Assembly (NCBI GenBank): GCA_041486385.1
Contig: JBGPLJ010000018.1
Location: 1-22,001, forward strand
From: JBGPLJ01 sp041486385
GTDB taxonomy: Bacteria; Pseudomonadota; Gammaproteobacteria; Steroidobacterales; Steroidobacteraceae
Length of the DNA: 22,001 nt
Direction: 5' to 3'
Below are positions 9,201-16,169 of this stretch, piece by piece. The translations under genes were made by a program, and so were the position numbers. The notes below the pieces were generated by a model, which was not told where the DNA came from, did not search any database, and saw only the letters and a list, made by a program, of their open reading frames with translations. The first letter of the stretch is position 1. Each line of letters begins with the position of its first letter.

Positions 9201-10259
9201 GCGCCGGACGTAGCGCCGGCGACTCCCGCTGCAAGAAATGACGCGCCGGCATGGGCTACCGCATCGATCGACCTCGAACTCGTGCCCGATGCCCCGCCGC
9301 CCATGGCGGCGCCCGCAGTGTCGAGCGAGATGGCTGCACCGCCGACTGTCAAAGAGACACGCCAGGCTTCCACTGCTGATGCAGCGGTGCTGTCGCAGCA
9401 GGCCAGGAACAATGCCGTGCCCCCAGGCGCCGTGCGCGGCGCTCGGCCCGCCAAGAAGGCGCGGAGCGCGGGCAAACCGGCCAAGCCCGCGTCCACGATC
9501 ATCGGGCCCGCCAAAGCGGCCGTGCCGGCAATGAATGGCACGCCGTCAGCGGCACCTGCGCATGCGCAAGCGGCCGCAGCGAAATCCGCGCCGCCCGCAA
9601 TGAAGGCGGCACCGCCCACGGGAAGGCCGCAGGCCCCGGCGACGAGCGCCAAACACCATGCGCCGGCGCATACCGGTATGCCCACATCGGCTGGGGCTCA
9701 TCAGGCAAAGACGACAAAACCCGCCGAACGCAAGGCCGCGATCGATTCCCGGCCGGCGCCGGCCGTGGACAGCACGCAGACGCTGCACGCGCTCGCTCCA
9801 CTCGATCTTGCGGAAGACGACGCGTCGCGCTGGTTCGTGGTGCAACTCGAGTTGTCTCACCATGAGATCGACCCCGAACACGTGCCCAGTCTCGATATTT
9901 TCGAAGCCTACCGCCTGTACACGGTGATGGGTCTCATCGATGGCAAGCTGATGCACGCCTTGCGTCTTGGTTTCTTCAACGATGACATTTCCGCCCAGGC
10001 GGTTGGCGCGTATCTGAAGTCCTTCTTCGAAGCGCCAGAGATCAAGCGCGTGAGCAGCGCCGAGCGCGAACGATTCGCCGAACGTCAGGTTGTCCCGCGC
10101 AAGGATGTCGGTGCCACAGGCATGCACTCCGTGATCGAAATGAGTAGCCCGCGCCCGGTGCCCGAGAAGCGGCTTGCCGATCTGGCCGAAGGCTCCAGCC
10201 AGCGCGCGCCCGAAGAGAAGTCGATCTGGTCACGCCTGGTCGCGCCGCTCAAACGCTAG
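6228..10259 (+). CDS. giant Ala/Pro-rich protein with SPOR-like modules at both ends
   Basis: This 1343-residue protein starts at a GTG (6228) preceded by GAGAGAG; an ATG at 6237 is an alternative. No signal peptide or membrane helix is visible. Residues 60–110 resemble a SPOR module (HVYQVTRTEDG, RFRLRLGPI, then a helix with EADALLATL). Residues 1202–1276 contain a second, more diverged copy (WFVVQLELS, LMHALRLGFF, AQAVGAYLKSFF). Between them lie about 1000 residues of low-complexity sequence: Lys/Pro/Ala-rich early on, then degenerate PEPVAVVAA-type repeats (about residues 320–390), then further Val/Glu/Ala/Pro repeats, with short acidic islands such as DVDISLDDDLL (about 710–720). A final Lys/Ala/Pro-rich stretch precedes the C-terminal module. 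It stands alone in the transcription direction. It may be a long flexible linker or scaffold between two binding ends. I do not recognise a named homologue. Confidence 0.8.
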   Translation: MGGMKDKHAAEDIWHLTIDDLLAPPPETPRLGGPGPFVINLSASTAPITIPPKNVLSLEGMHVYQVTRTEDGRQRFRLRLGPISTELEADALLATLREVYPGAMMAVAAEDDLRAIASATRIAESGTRPALKPPPKSTAKPAARRLPMPAKPVVKNEALETTGSGWDLDALLPHLAAKTAAPPAKKAPPKRPVEAKPVAASPAPSPQVAAAPPTPAPRAKPPIAPAAKAAAPAKKAQAPVVKPVSAPPAAGHSASTEWYEATQPMNAAPAPQAPVVAIPVLSIPVLRNEVMPGTGEIVPTVVIEKAQAPQSTPAVPASPIIEPVAVVAAPEPVVPLEPVATAVASESVNVVAAPEPVVAVAIAEPVAVVAAPEPVAVSAAPEPVAVVVAPTIMESAPTSRVDTEAVAFVAAAPATPIEVVPVPTFNPIGPEFGPSAFGHKIELTGRFAQVEPATQPRNTALEPLPEPFETDWAAILSAPIEATGTRPALGPLLESAVAPATVTPAMVAPAVVTPAPTVAQAPVAADDDSGLTNLVARSNALVESLDSQFDVAATLPATIAAEPVAVEPASIAPATIEPAVVEPAIVAPTAVEPIVVAALVDEFVAVEPPVVASIAVESFAFEPTAFTSTQTIEQKLAALAGILAEVEALPAQPAPVEMRAPVMPMPAAIEPASVAIAPTPVAVESTPAASSAVTTDANAQTGRVLVLQSSVEDIDVDISLDDDLLSGVPLRVDPWPEIERRQEPRPSLKSPTDVLTSIQDMVVVDEANNLENLVDKADAGAPAATPAPAASVPTEIALPAESVPVATVPPVDTTSMATEAPVEIAPVATAAPLEIAPVATAAPVETIAAAAPAPVENIMATASVPAVEAAQPIVAPIVVDEVVDVASSVEVLMLKTSAVLDALDAPSAATVSAPEPVLSAEVVTPLMADRVAALTVKPVPAPTAAGLVAKVTEADAGFVEYVEPTIVLEPKESAPAPVAVVPAPEPIVLSLAPDVAPATPAARNDAPAWATASIDLELVPDAPPPMAAPAVSSEMAAPPTVKETRQASTADAAVLSQQARNNAVPPGAVRGARPAKKARSAGKPAKPASTIIGPAKAAVPAMNGTPSAAPAHAQAAAAKSAPPAMKAAPPTGRPQAPATSAKHHAPAHTGMPTSAGAHQAKTTKPAERKAAIDSRPAPAVDSTQTLHALAPLDLAEDDASRWFVVQLELSHHEIDPEHVPSLDIFEAYRLYTVMGLIDGKLMHALRLGFFNDDISAQAVGAYLKSFFEAPEIKRVSSAERERFAERQVVPRKDVGATGMHSVIEMSSPRPVPEKRLADLAEGSSQRAPEEKSIWSRLVAPLKR
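7190..7400 (+). repeat. degenerate PEPVAVVAA-type coding repeats
   Basis: Within the giant protein gene, a unit encoding variants of EPVAVVAAPEPV recurs about five times with synonymous and conservative changes. A similar run (APVATAAP, IAPVATAAPVE) occurs at about 8680–8800. The copies differ at third positions, so expansion is not recent. They encode extended Pro/Ala/Val linker. Confidence 0.6.
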
Positions 10260-10287
10260 AACGCGACTGGAATTTCCCGTGCCCCTG

Positions 10288-10309
10288 CCCGCGCGTAGAA
10301 TCGCGCGGG
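10288..10309 (+). repeat. perfect 8-bp inverted repeat just before the AraC start
   Basis: CCCGCGCG (10288–10295) and CGCGCGGG (10302–10309) are perfect reverse complements around TAGAAT, ending one base before the ATG at 10311. The central hexamer looks like a −10 element, and its distance to the ATG would make the transcript nearly leaderless. It could be an operator for autoregulation, a hairpin hiding the start, or the end of the preceding transcript (which has no U-tract). The repeat is directly visible; its role is inferred. Confidence 0.6.
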
Positions 10310-10310
10310 T

Positions 10311-11180
10311 ATGGCCGTCACCGCACTGCTGCAAAACGCATCGCTCCGGGTCGTCGACTACCGCTGTAGCGCCGGACCGGCGGACGCGCCATTCATCGAG
10401 CAGCATCAGAGTTTTTCCATTGCCTATGTCCGCCGCGGCAGCTTCGGCTATCGGGTAGGCGGCGCATCGTTCGAACTCGTGGCCGGATCGATTCTGCTCG
10501 GCGCGCCCGGTGAGAGTTACGTCTGCACGCATGATCATCACGCCTGCGGGGACGAATGCCTCTCGTTTCATTTCACACCCGCCGCCCTCGAAGCACTCGC
10601 CGAGCTGCGTGATCCGTCGCGCGCGCCATGGTGTGGCGGGTCACTGCCACCGCTGCCTGAGCTGATGGTGCTCGGCGAGTTAGCGCAGGCGGCCGCCAAC
10701 GGCAACAATAACCTGGGCATCGACGAGGCCGGCCTGCTGCTGGTCGCTCGCCTGCTGGAACTCGTTGCCGGGCGCAAGCGCAAACCACCGCGGACTGTCG
10801 CGCGCGACCGCCGTCGAGCGGTCGGCGCAGCCTTGTGGCTCGATGAACACGCCCATGAGGAAATCGATCTTGAGAGAGCTGCGGCCGAAGTGGGCTTGAG
10901 CGCTTTTCACTTTCTGCGGCTCTTCGGCAAGGTCATCGGCGTCACGCCGCATCAGTATCTCGTGCGCTCGCGCCTCCGGCACGCGGCGCGTCTGCTGGCG
11001 CATGACTCGCGCTCGATCACGGAGATTGCCGGCGATGTCGGCTTCAGCGATCTGTCGAACTTCGTTCGCACTTTTCATCGCGCCGCCGGTGTTTCACCCG
11101 GCCGCTTTCGCGCTGCTGCGCTCGGTGAACACAGCCGTAATCGCAAGATTCTCCAAGAGCGCAGCGCCGCCGTTCTCTAG
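10311..11180 (+). CDS. AraC family transcriptional regulator
   Basis: This 289-residue protein has an N-terminal cupin-like sensing region (about 1–110, with a His-rich segment around THDHHACGDECLSFHF that could bind metal). Its C-terminal AraC DNA-binding domain (about 185–270) has two helix-turn-helices: LERAAAEVGLSAFHFLRLF and ITEIAGDVGFSDLSNFVRTF, followed by the usual GVSPGRFR. Length and layout are typical of the family. No Shine–Dalgarno sequence precedes the ATG; instead a GC-rich perfect inverted repeat ends one base before it. The glyoxalase-fold gene follows after 26 bases on the same strand with its own strong ribosome site, so it is a likely target and operon partner. The inducer is unknown. 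Confidence 0.93.
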   Translation: MAVTALLQNASLRVVDYRCSAGPADAPFIEQHQSFSIAYVRRGSFGYRVGGASFELVAGSILLGAPGESYVCTHDHHACGDECLSFHFTPAALEALAELRDPSRAPWCGGSLPPLPELMVLGELAQAAANGNNNLGIDEAGLLLVARLLELVAGRKRKPPRTVARDRRRAVGAALWLDEHAHEEIDLERAAAEVGLSAFHFLRLFGKVIGVTPHQYLVRSRLRHAARLLAHDSRSITEIAGDVGFSDLSNFVRTFHRAAGVSPGRFRAAALGEHSRNRKILQERSAAVL

Positions 11181-11193
11181 CATGGCCTCCCAC

Positions 11194-11201
11194 AAAGGAG
11201 G
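11194..11201 (+). promoter_or_regulatory. strong Shine–Dalgarno site
   Basis: AAAGGAGG lies five bases ahead of the ATG at 11207. It fixes that start and suggests much stronger translation than the upstream AraC gene, which lacks such a site. Confidence 0.85.
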
Positions 11202-11206
11202 TTCTC

Positions 11207-11575
11207 ATGTACGACCACATCGGCTTGCAGGTTAAGAGCGTCGACGCGAGCACGCGTTTCTATGCGGCCGCGCTTAGGTCCCTCGGTCACGTCGTGACCT
11301 CGCAGGATCCTTCAGGGGCTGGGATCGGGCCGCGCGGCGCGCCGGCACTCTGGCTCTATCAAAGTAGTAAGGGAGGCGCACCGGGCGGTGGCGCGCACAT
11401 TGCCTTCCGCGCAGACGAGCGCGCGGCGGTCGATCGCTTCCACGAGAACGGGCTCGCTGCCGGGGGCAAGGACAATGGCGGTCCTGCCCTGAGGGCGGAC
11501 TACAGCCCGACGTACTACGCGGCGTTCCTCATCGATCCCGACGGCAACAACGTCGAGGCGGTGTGCTTGCGCTAG
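11207..11575 (+). CDS. VOC (glyoxalase/bleomycin-resistance fold) protein with metal ligands
   Basis: This 122-residue protein has the two βαβββ halves of the vicinal oxygen chelate fold. Candidate metal ligands sit at the expected places: His4 (YDHIGLQV), His64 (GAHIAFR) and Glu117 (DGNNVEAV). The ending FLIDPDGNNVEAVCLR is typical of glyoxalase-like family members. It is probably a cytosolic metal-dependent lyase, isomerase or dioxygenase acting on a small molecule; the substrate cannot be read from sequence. It lies 26 bases after the AraC regulator on the same strand, which suggests co-transcription and possibly induction by its substrate. The 3' end faces the 129-residue unknown gene with only six bases between them. 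Confidence 0.9.
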   Translation: MYDHIGLQVKSVDASTRFYAAALRSLGHVVTSQDPSGAGIGPRGAPALWLYQSSKGGAPGGGAHIAFRADERAAVDRFHENGLAAGGKDNGGPALRADYSPTYYAAFLIDPDGNNVEAVCLR

Positions 11576-11581
11576 CGTCGA

Positions 11582-11971
11582 TCAGCTGCGCCGGCGCCGG
11601 CTTTTTTGCTTCCTCAAGGAGAAGAAGAGCTGGCGATGCTCGCCTTCGCGTACCACCGTCGCCTGCTTCAGAGCGACGAGCACATAGAGCACGTTCAGGG
11701 CGACGAGGTTCGTGGGGAAGTGCTTCGTGCGACGCGCTTTCGTCGCCACATCTCGCGCCGTGAGCCGTCCGGCGCGGCCGTGGCGCTTGCGCACGAATTC
11801 GACAGCCTTCTTGCTGACGACGTTGAAGTAGCCGCCGCCCGCCTTTAACTTGGCGCGCGCGAAGGACATCACAAAGTATCCGTCCTGCGCCTCAAACACG
11901 TGATACGTCTGCCGCACGCCCTGCGCCCGGCCGCGGTAGGTGAGGCCCTGCTCAAGCATCTTCATTTTCAT
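11582..11971 (-). CDS. conserved-looking 129-residue protein of unknown function
   Basis: I do not recognise a named family. The ATG at 11971 (MKMKMLEQG) has a strong G-rich ribosome site on the minus strand (AGGGGGG within 11974–11984), which supports a real gene. The N-terminal half looks β-rich (YHVFEAQDGYFVMSFARAKL, AGGGYFNVV). The middle (KAVEFVRKRHGRAGRLTARD, TNLVALNVLYVLVALKQATV) is helical and resembles a winged-helix layout. The C-terminus is very basic (KQKSRRRRS). No signal peptide or cysteines are present. The total charge and possible helix-turn-helix would fit nucleic-acid binding, which is inference. It converges on the VOC gene and diverges from the APC permease gene. Confidence 0.65.
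   Translation of the reverse strand: MKMKMLEQGLTYRGRAQGVRQTYHVFEAQDGYFVMSFARAKLKAGGGYFNVVSKKAVEFVRKRHGRAGRLTARDVATKARRTKHFPTNLVALNVLYVLVALKQATVVREGEHRQLFFSLRKQKSRRRRS
11590..11607 (+). terminator. possible weak terminator after the VOC gene
   Basis: GCCGGCGCCGGC (11590–11601) is self-complementary and is followed by six T. A hairpin with a 4-bp GC stem and 4-base loop could form just past the VOC stop at 11575. The same bases encode the Arg-rich tail of the converging gene, so this may be incidental. Confidence 0.3.
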
Positions 11972-12143
11972 GAGATCCCCCCCTGAAATGGGACTCGGCT
12001 AAAGCTCGCCCGCATTGTCCTGCCGGGCTTCGGAATCAACAACTTCTTCGGTTACAACGTGGCTGTGGACAAGGATCGGGCTCGGTCGTACCGTAGCGCA
12101 CGGTCCGCGGCCGCCGGCGGACCCGGCCCATAAAAAAAATGAC

Positions 12144-12150
12144 AGGAGGG
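12144..12150 (+). promoter_or_regulatory. Shine–Dalgarno site deciding the permease start
   Basis: AGGAGGG lies five bases ahead of the ATG at 12156. The open frame continues upstream to 12015 but that extension has no ribosome site and does not look like protein, so 12156 is the start. Confidence 0.85.
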
Positions 12151-12155
12151 TCCCG

Positions 12156-13676
12156 ATGGATTCCATCGAAAGCAGAAAAGCGGATGCCGCCCGCGACACC
12201 GCGGACCTCGCCAAGTTTGGCTACAAGCAGGAACTGAAGCGCACGCTCGGCACGTTCAGCTCGTTCGCCGTCGCCTTCAGCTACATCTCACCGTCGACCG
12301 GCATCTTCACGCTGTTCGCGCTGGGCCTGAGTTTTGTCGGCCCGTTCTTCTTCTGGACCTGGCCGCTCGTTTTCGTAGGGCAGCTGTTCATTGCCCTCAA
12401 TTTCGCCGAGCTCTCGAGTCACTTCCCGGTAGCCGGCTCGGTCTTTCAGTGGACCAAATACCTGACGGGCAGGAAATACGCCTGGTTCTCAGGATGGATC
12501 TACCTGTCGGCGGGAGTGCTGACCGTGACCGCGGTGATCGTAACGCTGCCGCTCGCGCTGATCCCGACGTTCAATGGGCTCGGCTGGGCTCTGCCGAACG
12601 ACCTGTCCACCCAGCGCAACATCGCGATCGTGACGCTGCTGCTGATCACCGTTCTCAACATCTACGGCGTCAAGCTGGTCTCGATCGTCAACAACACCGG
12701 CGTCGTCTTCGAGATTCTTGGCATGGTGGTGTTCGCGCTCATTCTCGCTCTGGCGCACAACCACCAGGGTCCGGGCGTGGTCTTCCAGACCGGCGGTACG
12801 AGCGTCACCGGCAGCTCCTTCCTCGCTGCGATGTTCATGAGTCTCTTTGTCATCTACGGTTTCGACACGGCATCGACTCTGGCCGAAGAGACCCGTAATC
12901 CACGGCGGGAGGCGCCGAAAGCGGTGCTGTCATCGATTGTGGGCGCCTTCATCATCGGCACCATCTTTCTCCTCGGGATGCTGGTCGCGATCCCCGATGT
13001 GAAGGATGCGATCGCCAAGGGCATCGGCCCAGTCCAGATCATCGAAGCCAATCTCTCGCCCGCCTTCGCCACTATCTATCTGCTGGTAGTGTCCGCGGCG
13101 ATCTTTGTCTGCTGCCTCTCGATCATGACCTCCACCATCCGGCTCGGCTTCGGGATGGCGCGCGACAATCAGCTGCCCTTCTCCAGGATCATGTCGAAAG
13201 TGAGTCCAAGCCTGCACACGCCGATTGGCGCCTGCATTGTCGTCGGCCTCCTCGCGGCCGTGCCGCTCCTGCAATACGCGGGCGCGTCCTATATCGCCAT
13301 TGCGGCGACCGGGATGATCTATCTCAGCTATTTCCTTGGGAATCTCGCGACGCTCAAGGCTCGGCTGGGGGGCTGGCCACGGACCCGCGCGCCCTTCTCG
13401 CTCGGCAAGTGGGGGGTCCTGGTCAACGTGCTCGGGCTCGTTTGGGGCGGCAGCATGCTAGTGAACTTCGCCTGGCCCCGGCCTTGCTGCAATCCAACAC
13501 CGCTGGAAACCGTTGTAGAAAAGACGCAGTTGCTGAACTTTCACGTCGGCTTCCTCGACGGCATACCCGTGTTGTGGACCGTCTTCAGCGCGATCCTTCT
13601 CATCGGCGTCGTCTATTACAGCGTTGTGCAGGCGCGCAAGCCGTTCACGCCGGTCATTCCACCGGAAGACGCCTAG
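12156..13676 (+). CDS. APC superfamily amino acid permease
   Basis: This 506-residue inner-membrane protein has about 12 predicted hydrophobic helices. The N-terminus (LKRTLGTFSSFAVAFSYISP) and the first helix with SPSTGIFTLF match the substrate-binding unwound helix 1 of amino acid/polyamine/choline (ACT-type) transporters. The signature GFDTASTLAEETRNPRREAPKA (about residues 234–255) is the conserved loop after helix 6 of that group. It probably imports an amino acid, GABA, choline or a similar compound with protons or by exchange; the substrate is not determined. About 180 bases separate it from the divergent 129-residue gene, including an A-tract (12131–12139), so its promoter is probably there. 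No transport accessory genes flank it. Confidence 0.92.
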   Translation: MDSIESRKADAARDTADLAKFGYKQELKRTLGTFSSFAVAFSYISPSTGIFTLFALGLSFVGPFFFWTWPLVFVGQLFIALNFAELSSHFPVAGSVFQWTKYLTGRKYAWFSGWIYLSAGVLTVTAVIVTLPLALIPTFNGLGWALPNDLSTQRNIAIVTLLLITVLNIYGVKLVSIVNNTGVVFEILGMVVFALILALAHNHQGPGVVFQTGGTSVTGSSFLAAMFMSLFVIYGFDTASTLAEETRNPRREAPKAVLSSIVGAFIIGTIFLLGMLVAIPDVKDAIAKGIGPVQIIEANLSPAFATIYLLVVSAAIFVCCLSIMTSTIRLGFGMARDNQLPFSRIMSKVSPSLHTPIGACIVVGLLAAVPLLQYAGASYIAIAATGMIYLSYFLGNLATLKARLGGWPRTRAPFSLGKWGVLVNVLGLVWGGSMLVNFAWPRPCCNPTPLETVVEKTQLLNFHVGFLDGIPVLWTVFSAILLIGVVYYSVVQARKPFTPVIPPEDA

Positions 13677-13768
13677 GAGCCATTCAATTGGACCTGCGGT
13701 ATGCTTGGCGTCAAGGCAGGACCGAAATCGCTGCCGAAGCCGGTTGATCAATTTGGAGTGTTCTAGTC

Positions 13769-14113
<345 letters not shown>

Positions 14114-14150
14114 ATCGCCTTTGCGAATTGCGCAAGCAATGCGCGAGAAG

Positions 14151-14180
14151 AAAGCCCGGCTCTGTCCGGGCTTTTTTTTG
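14151..14180 (+). terminator. rho-independent terminator after the RRM gene
   Basis: The stem AGCCCGG (14153–14159) pairs with CCGGGCT (14166–14172) around a six-base loop, followed by eight T. It begins 40 bases after the stop and is the clearest terminator in the window. It isolates the RRM gene from the MFS gene and argues that the MFS start is downstream of it. Confidence 0.92.
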
Positions 14181-14205
14181 GCCTCGCATTGGCCGCGGGC
14201 TGCAG

Positions 14206-14214
14206 TGCTATCAT
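14206..14214 (+). promoter_or_regulatory. candidate extended −10 promoter for the MFS gene
   Basis: TGCTATCAT matches an extended −10 element (TGn plus TATCAT). It lies between the terminator and the GTG at 14251, giving a leader of about 30 bases. No good −35 at normal spacing is seen. Confidence 0.35.
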
Positions 14215-14250
14215 TCCAATGCCGCTCCACTTAGAAAAAGAACAGCAGCA

Positions 14251-15543
14251 GTGAGCAATCCGATCACAGCAGCGGTCAACCCGCAGGCCTGGGGTCGCCG
14301 GCACGCCGTGCTGGCGATGTGCTTCCTGGCGATGTTCATCGCCTACACCGACCGCGTGAACATTTCCGTCGCCGCGGTCGCCATGCGCGAGCAGTTCGGC
14401 TGGTCGCAGACCGTGAAGGGCTTCGTTCTCTCATCGTTCTTCATCGGCTACATGCTCTTCATGATCGCGAGCGGCTGGCTCGCAACGCGCTTTGGCGGCA
14501 AGCGCGTGCTCGCCGCATCCGTCATCGTCTGGTCCTTCTTCACGCTGATCACGCCTTGGGCGGCATCCGTATCACTTGCAGTTCTCATCGCCGCGCGCAT
14601 CGGACTTGGGATAGGCGAAGCGGCGGTGATGCCCGCGACCTACGAAATATTCCAACGCTGGGTGCCCGCGAACGAGCGCTCGCGCGCGGTTACGCGCTTC
14701 TTGAGTGGCATACCGATCGGCCAGATTGTGGGATTCGCCGTGACCGGCTGGCTCACGGGCCTATTCGGTTGGCCCGCGTCGTTCTATTTGTTCGGTGCCA
14801 TAGGCTTAGTGTGGACGGCGATCTGGCTTATGGGCGTCCAGAATAATCCAGCCGAAGACCAGCGCGTCTCAACCGAAGAGTTGCAGTTGCTTCAGGCGCG
14901 CAACGAAACAGCCGACAAGGGCATGCTAAGACCGGTGAGCCAACTCCTGTGGAAAGCTCCAGTCTGGGCAATCTTCACTGCGCATTTCTGCAATAACTGG
15001 GCCCTCTATTTCCTGCTCGGCTGGCTCCCCAGCTACTTCAAGGATGCGATGGGCCTGAGCTTCACCAATGCCGGCCTGTACTCCGCAGCGCCGTGGCTTG
15101 CGGCGTTCGTGATCGGCAATCTCTGGGCGATACTCGCCGACAGAGCGATCGCACGCGGCGTCGCCGTGATTCTCGTACGCAAATTGACAGTCGGAGTAGG
15201 ACTCCTGGGCCTGGCGACCTTTCTGTGGCTCGTTCGCCATGTGCACTCGCCAACTCACGCGCTCGCGCTTGTCTGCGCCGCGACCGGCGCGTTTGGCATC
15301 GGCTGGTCCGGCTTCGCGGCGAACATGCTCGACATCGCGCCCCGTCATTGCGCGATTCTCATCGGCGTGAGCAACACGCTGGCGACGATCCCCGGTGTCG
15401 CAGGAGTCGCGATCACCGGGTGGCTCCTCGATCGAACAGGCAGCTACTCCGTGCCGTTCGTACTGACCGCGGCCATAGCCATCGCCGGCGCGCTGTTCTT
15501 TTTCATCTTCGGCGGCGCCAGGCGCATCGACATCGAGACTTGA
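14251..15543 (+). CDS. MFS transporter of the anion:cation symporter type
   Basis: This 430-residue protein has about 12 predicted membrane helices. The N-terminal segment MCFLAMFIAYTDRVNISVA and the loop GWLATRFGGKRV after helix 2 are the hallmarks of the ACS group (hexuronate, glucarate, phthalate and sialin-like symporters), which usually import organic anions with H+ or Na+. I chose the GTG at 14251: the open frame goes back to 14128, but that extension reads through the preceding terminator hairpin and does not look like protein. The ribosome site is weak (AGAAAAAG). The gene converges with a VOC gene seven bases away. No catabolic operon surrounds it, so the substrate cannot be inferred. 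Confidence 0.92.
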   Translation: MSNPITAAVNPQAWGRRHAVLAMCFLAMFIAYTDRVNISVAAVAMREQFGWSQTVKGFVLSSFFIGYMLFMIASGWLATRFGGKRVLAASVIVWSFFTLITPWAASVSLAVLIAARIGLGIGEAAVMPATYEIFQRWVPANERSRAVTRFLSGIPIGQIVGFAVTGWLTGLFGWPASFYLFGAIGLVWTAIWLMGVQNNPAEDQRVSTEELQLLQARNETADKGMLRPVSQLLWKAPVWAIFTAHFCNNWALYFLLGWLPSYFKDAMGLSFTNAGLYSAAPWLAAFVIGNLWAILADRAIARGVAVILVRKLTVGVGLLGLATFLWLVRHVHSPTHALALVCAATGAFGIGWSGFAANMLDIAPRHCAILIGVSNTLATIPGVAGVAITGWLLDRTGSYSVPFVLTAAIAIAGALFFFIFGGARRIDIET

Positions 15544-15550
15544 GCGTCCT

Positions 15551-15928
15551 TCAGGCGCCGCTCATTGAGAACACATTGAGCTTGTTGCCGTCGAGATCGC
15601 GGAAGTACGCGGCGTAAAACCCGCTGTCGCCGCGCGGCCCGGGCGCCCCTTCGTCCTTGCCGCCGAGCTGCATTGCCTTCTTGTACAAGGCGTCGACCTT
15701 CGCCTTGCTGTCCACGGTGACCGCTATCATCACGCCGTTGCCGACGGTCGCGGGCCTGCCGTCAAAGGGCTTGCAGACGCCAAAGCCGCCCGAGGTCGGT
15801 CCGCCCATCCAGGCGATGGACCGGTCCGTTTCCATGAACCGCTTGCCGCCGATGTCCGCGAACAGGGCATCGTAGAATTTTCCGGCGCGCGCCAGATCGT
15901 TCGTTCCGAGTGTGCAATAGCCGATCAT
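15551..15928 (-). CDS. VOC-fold protein lacking the usual metal ligands
   Basis: This 125-residue protein starts at the ATG at 15928, with AAAGGAG about nine bases upstream on the minus strand. It has the paired βαβββ layout of the glyoxalase/bleomycin-resistance fold, with GKFYDALFADIGGKRFM and GFYAAYFRDLDGNKLNVFSM typical of a common glyoxalase-like subfamily. Aligned by eye with the VOC gene at 11207, the three ligand positions are Tyr4, Met67 and Asn118 rather than His, His and Glu. It is therefore more likely a ligand-binding protein or an enzyme not needing metal. It is monocistronic as far as can be seen. Its function is unknown. Confidence 0.88.
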   Translation of the reverse strand: MIGYCTLGTNDLARAGKFYDALFADIGGKRFMETDRSIAWMGGPTSGGFGVCKPFDGRPATVGNGVMIAVTVDSKAKVDALYKKAMQLGGKDEGAPGPRGDSGFYAAYFRDLDGNKLNVFSMSGA

Positions 15929-16133
15929 CTGAATGCTCTCCTTTCAATACGCCATGCCTCGAGTCAATTCGATCGAATCGCGACCGCCCGTGAATTCCGA
16001 GACGGCTTTTTTTCGTGGCCTGCGGCGAGCCTCCGAGTTACGATTCGCCGCCGAGTTTACTGCACGGAAATCCATTCACGCCAATGTCGGAGTTACCATC
16101 GGCATCCGTCTTTCTGCCTGGCCGGCACTCGCC

Positions 16134-16139
16134 TACACT
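16134..16139 (+). promoter_or_regulatory. candidate −10 element for the α/β-hydrolase gene
   Basis: TACACT sits in the 240-base gap ahead of the hydrolase. The implied transcript start is near 16146, about 25 bases before the inferred N-terminus at 16170. The −35 region is poor, so the call is tentative. The rest of 15929–16133 shows nothing that I can identify. Confidence 0.3.
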
Positions 16140-16169
16140 TGAGCGACCCGACCGCCCAACAACTCCCAG

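Noticed and set aside
7868..9685. 605-codon antisense open frame, with a second of 465 codons at 6446–7843
   Set aside because: Both mirror the low-complexity, high-GC Ala/Pro-rich gene on the plus strand. They lack starts with ribosome sites and read as Gly/Ala/Thr/Ser runs expected from the complementary codons.
15933..16142. 69-codon open frame in the gap before the hydrolase
   Set aside because: No ribosome site, no recognisable motif, and it overlaps the candidate promoter; probably chance.
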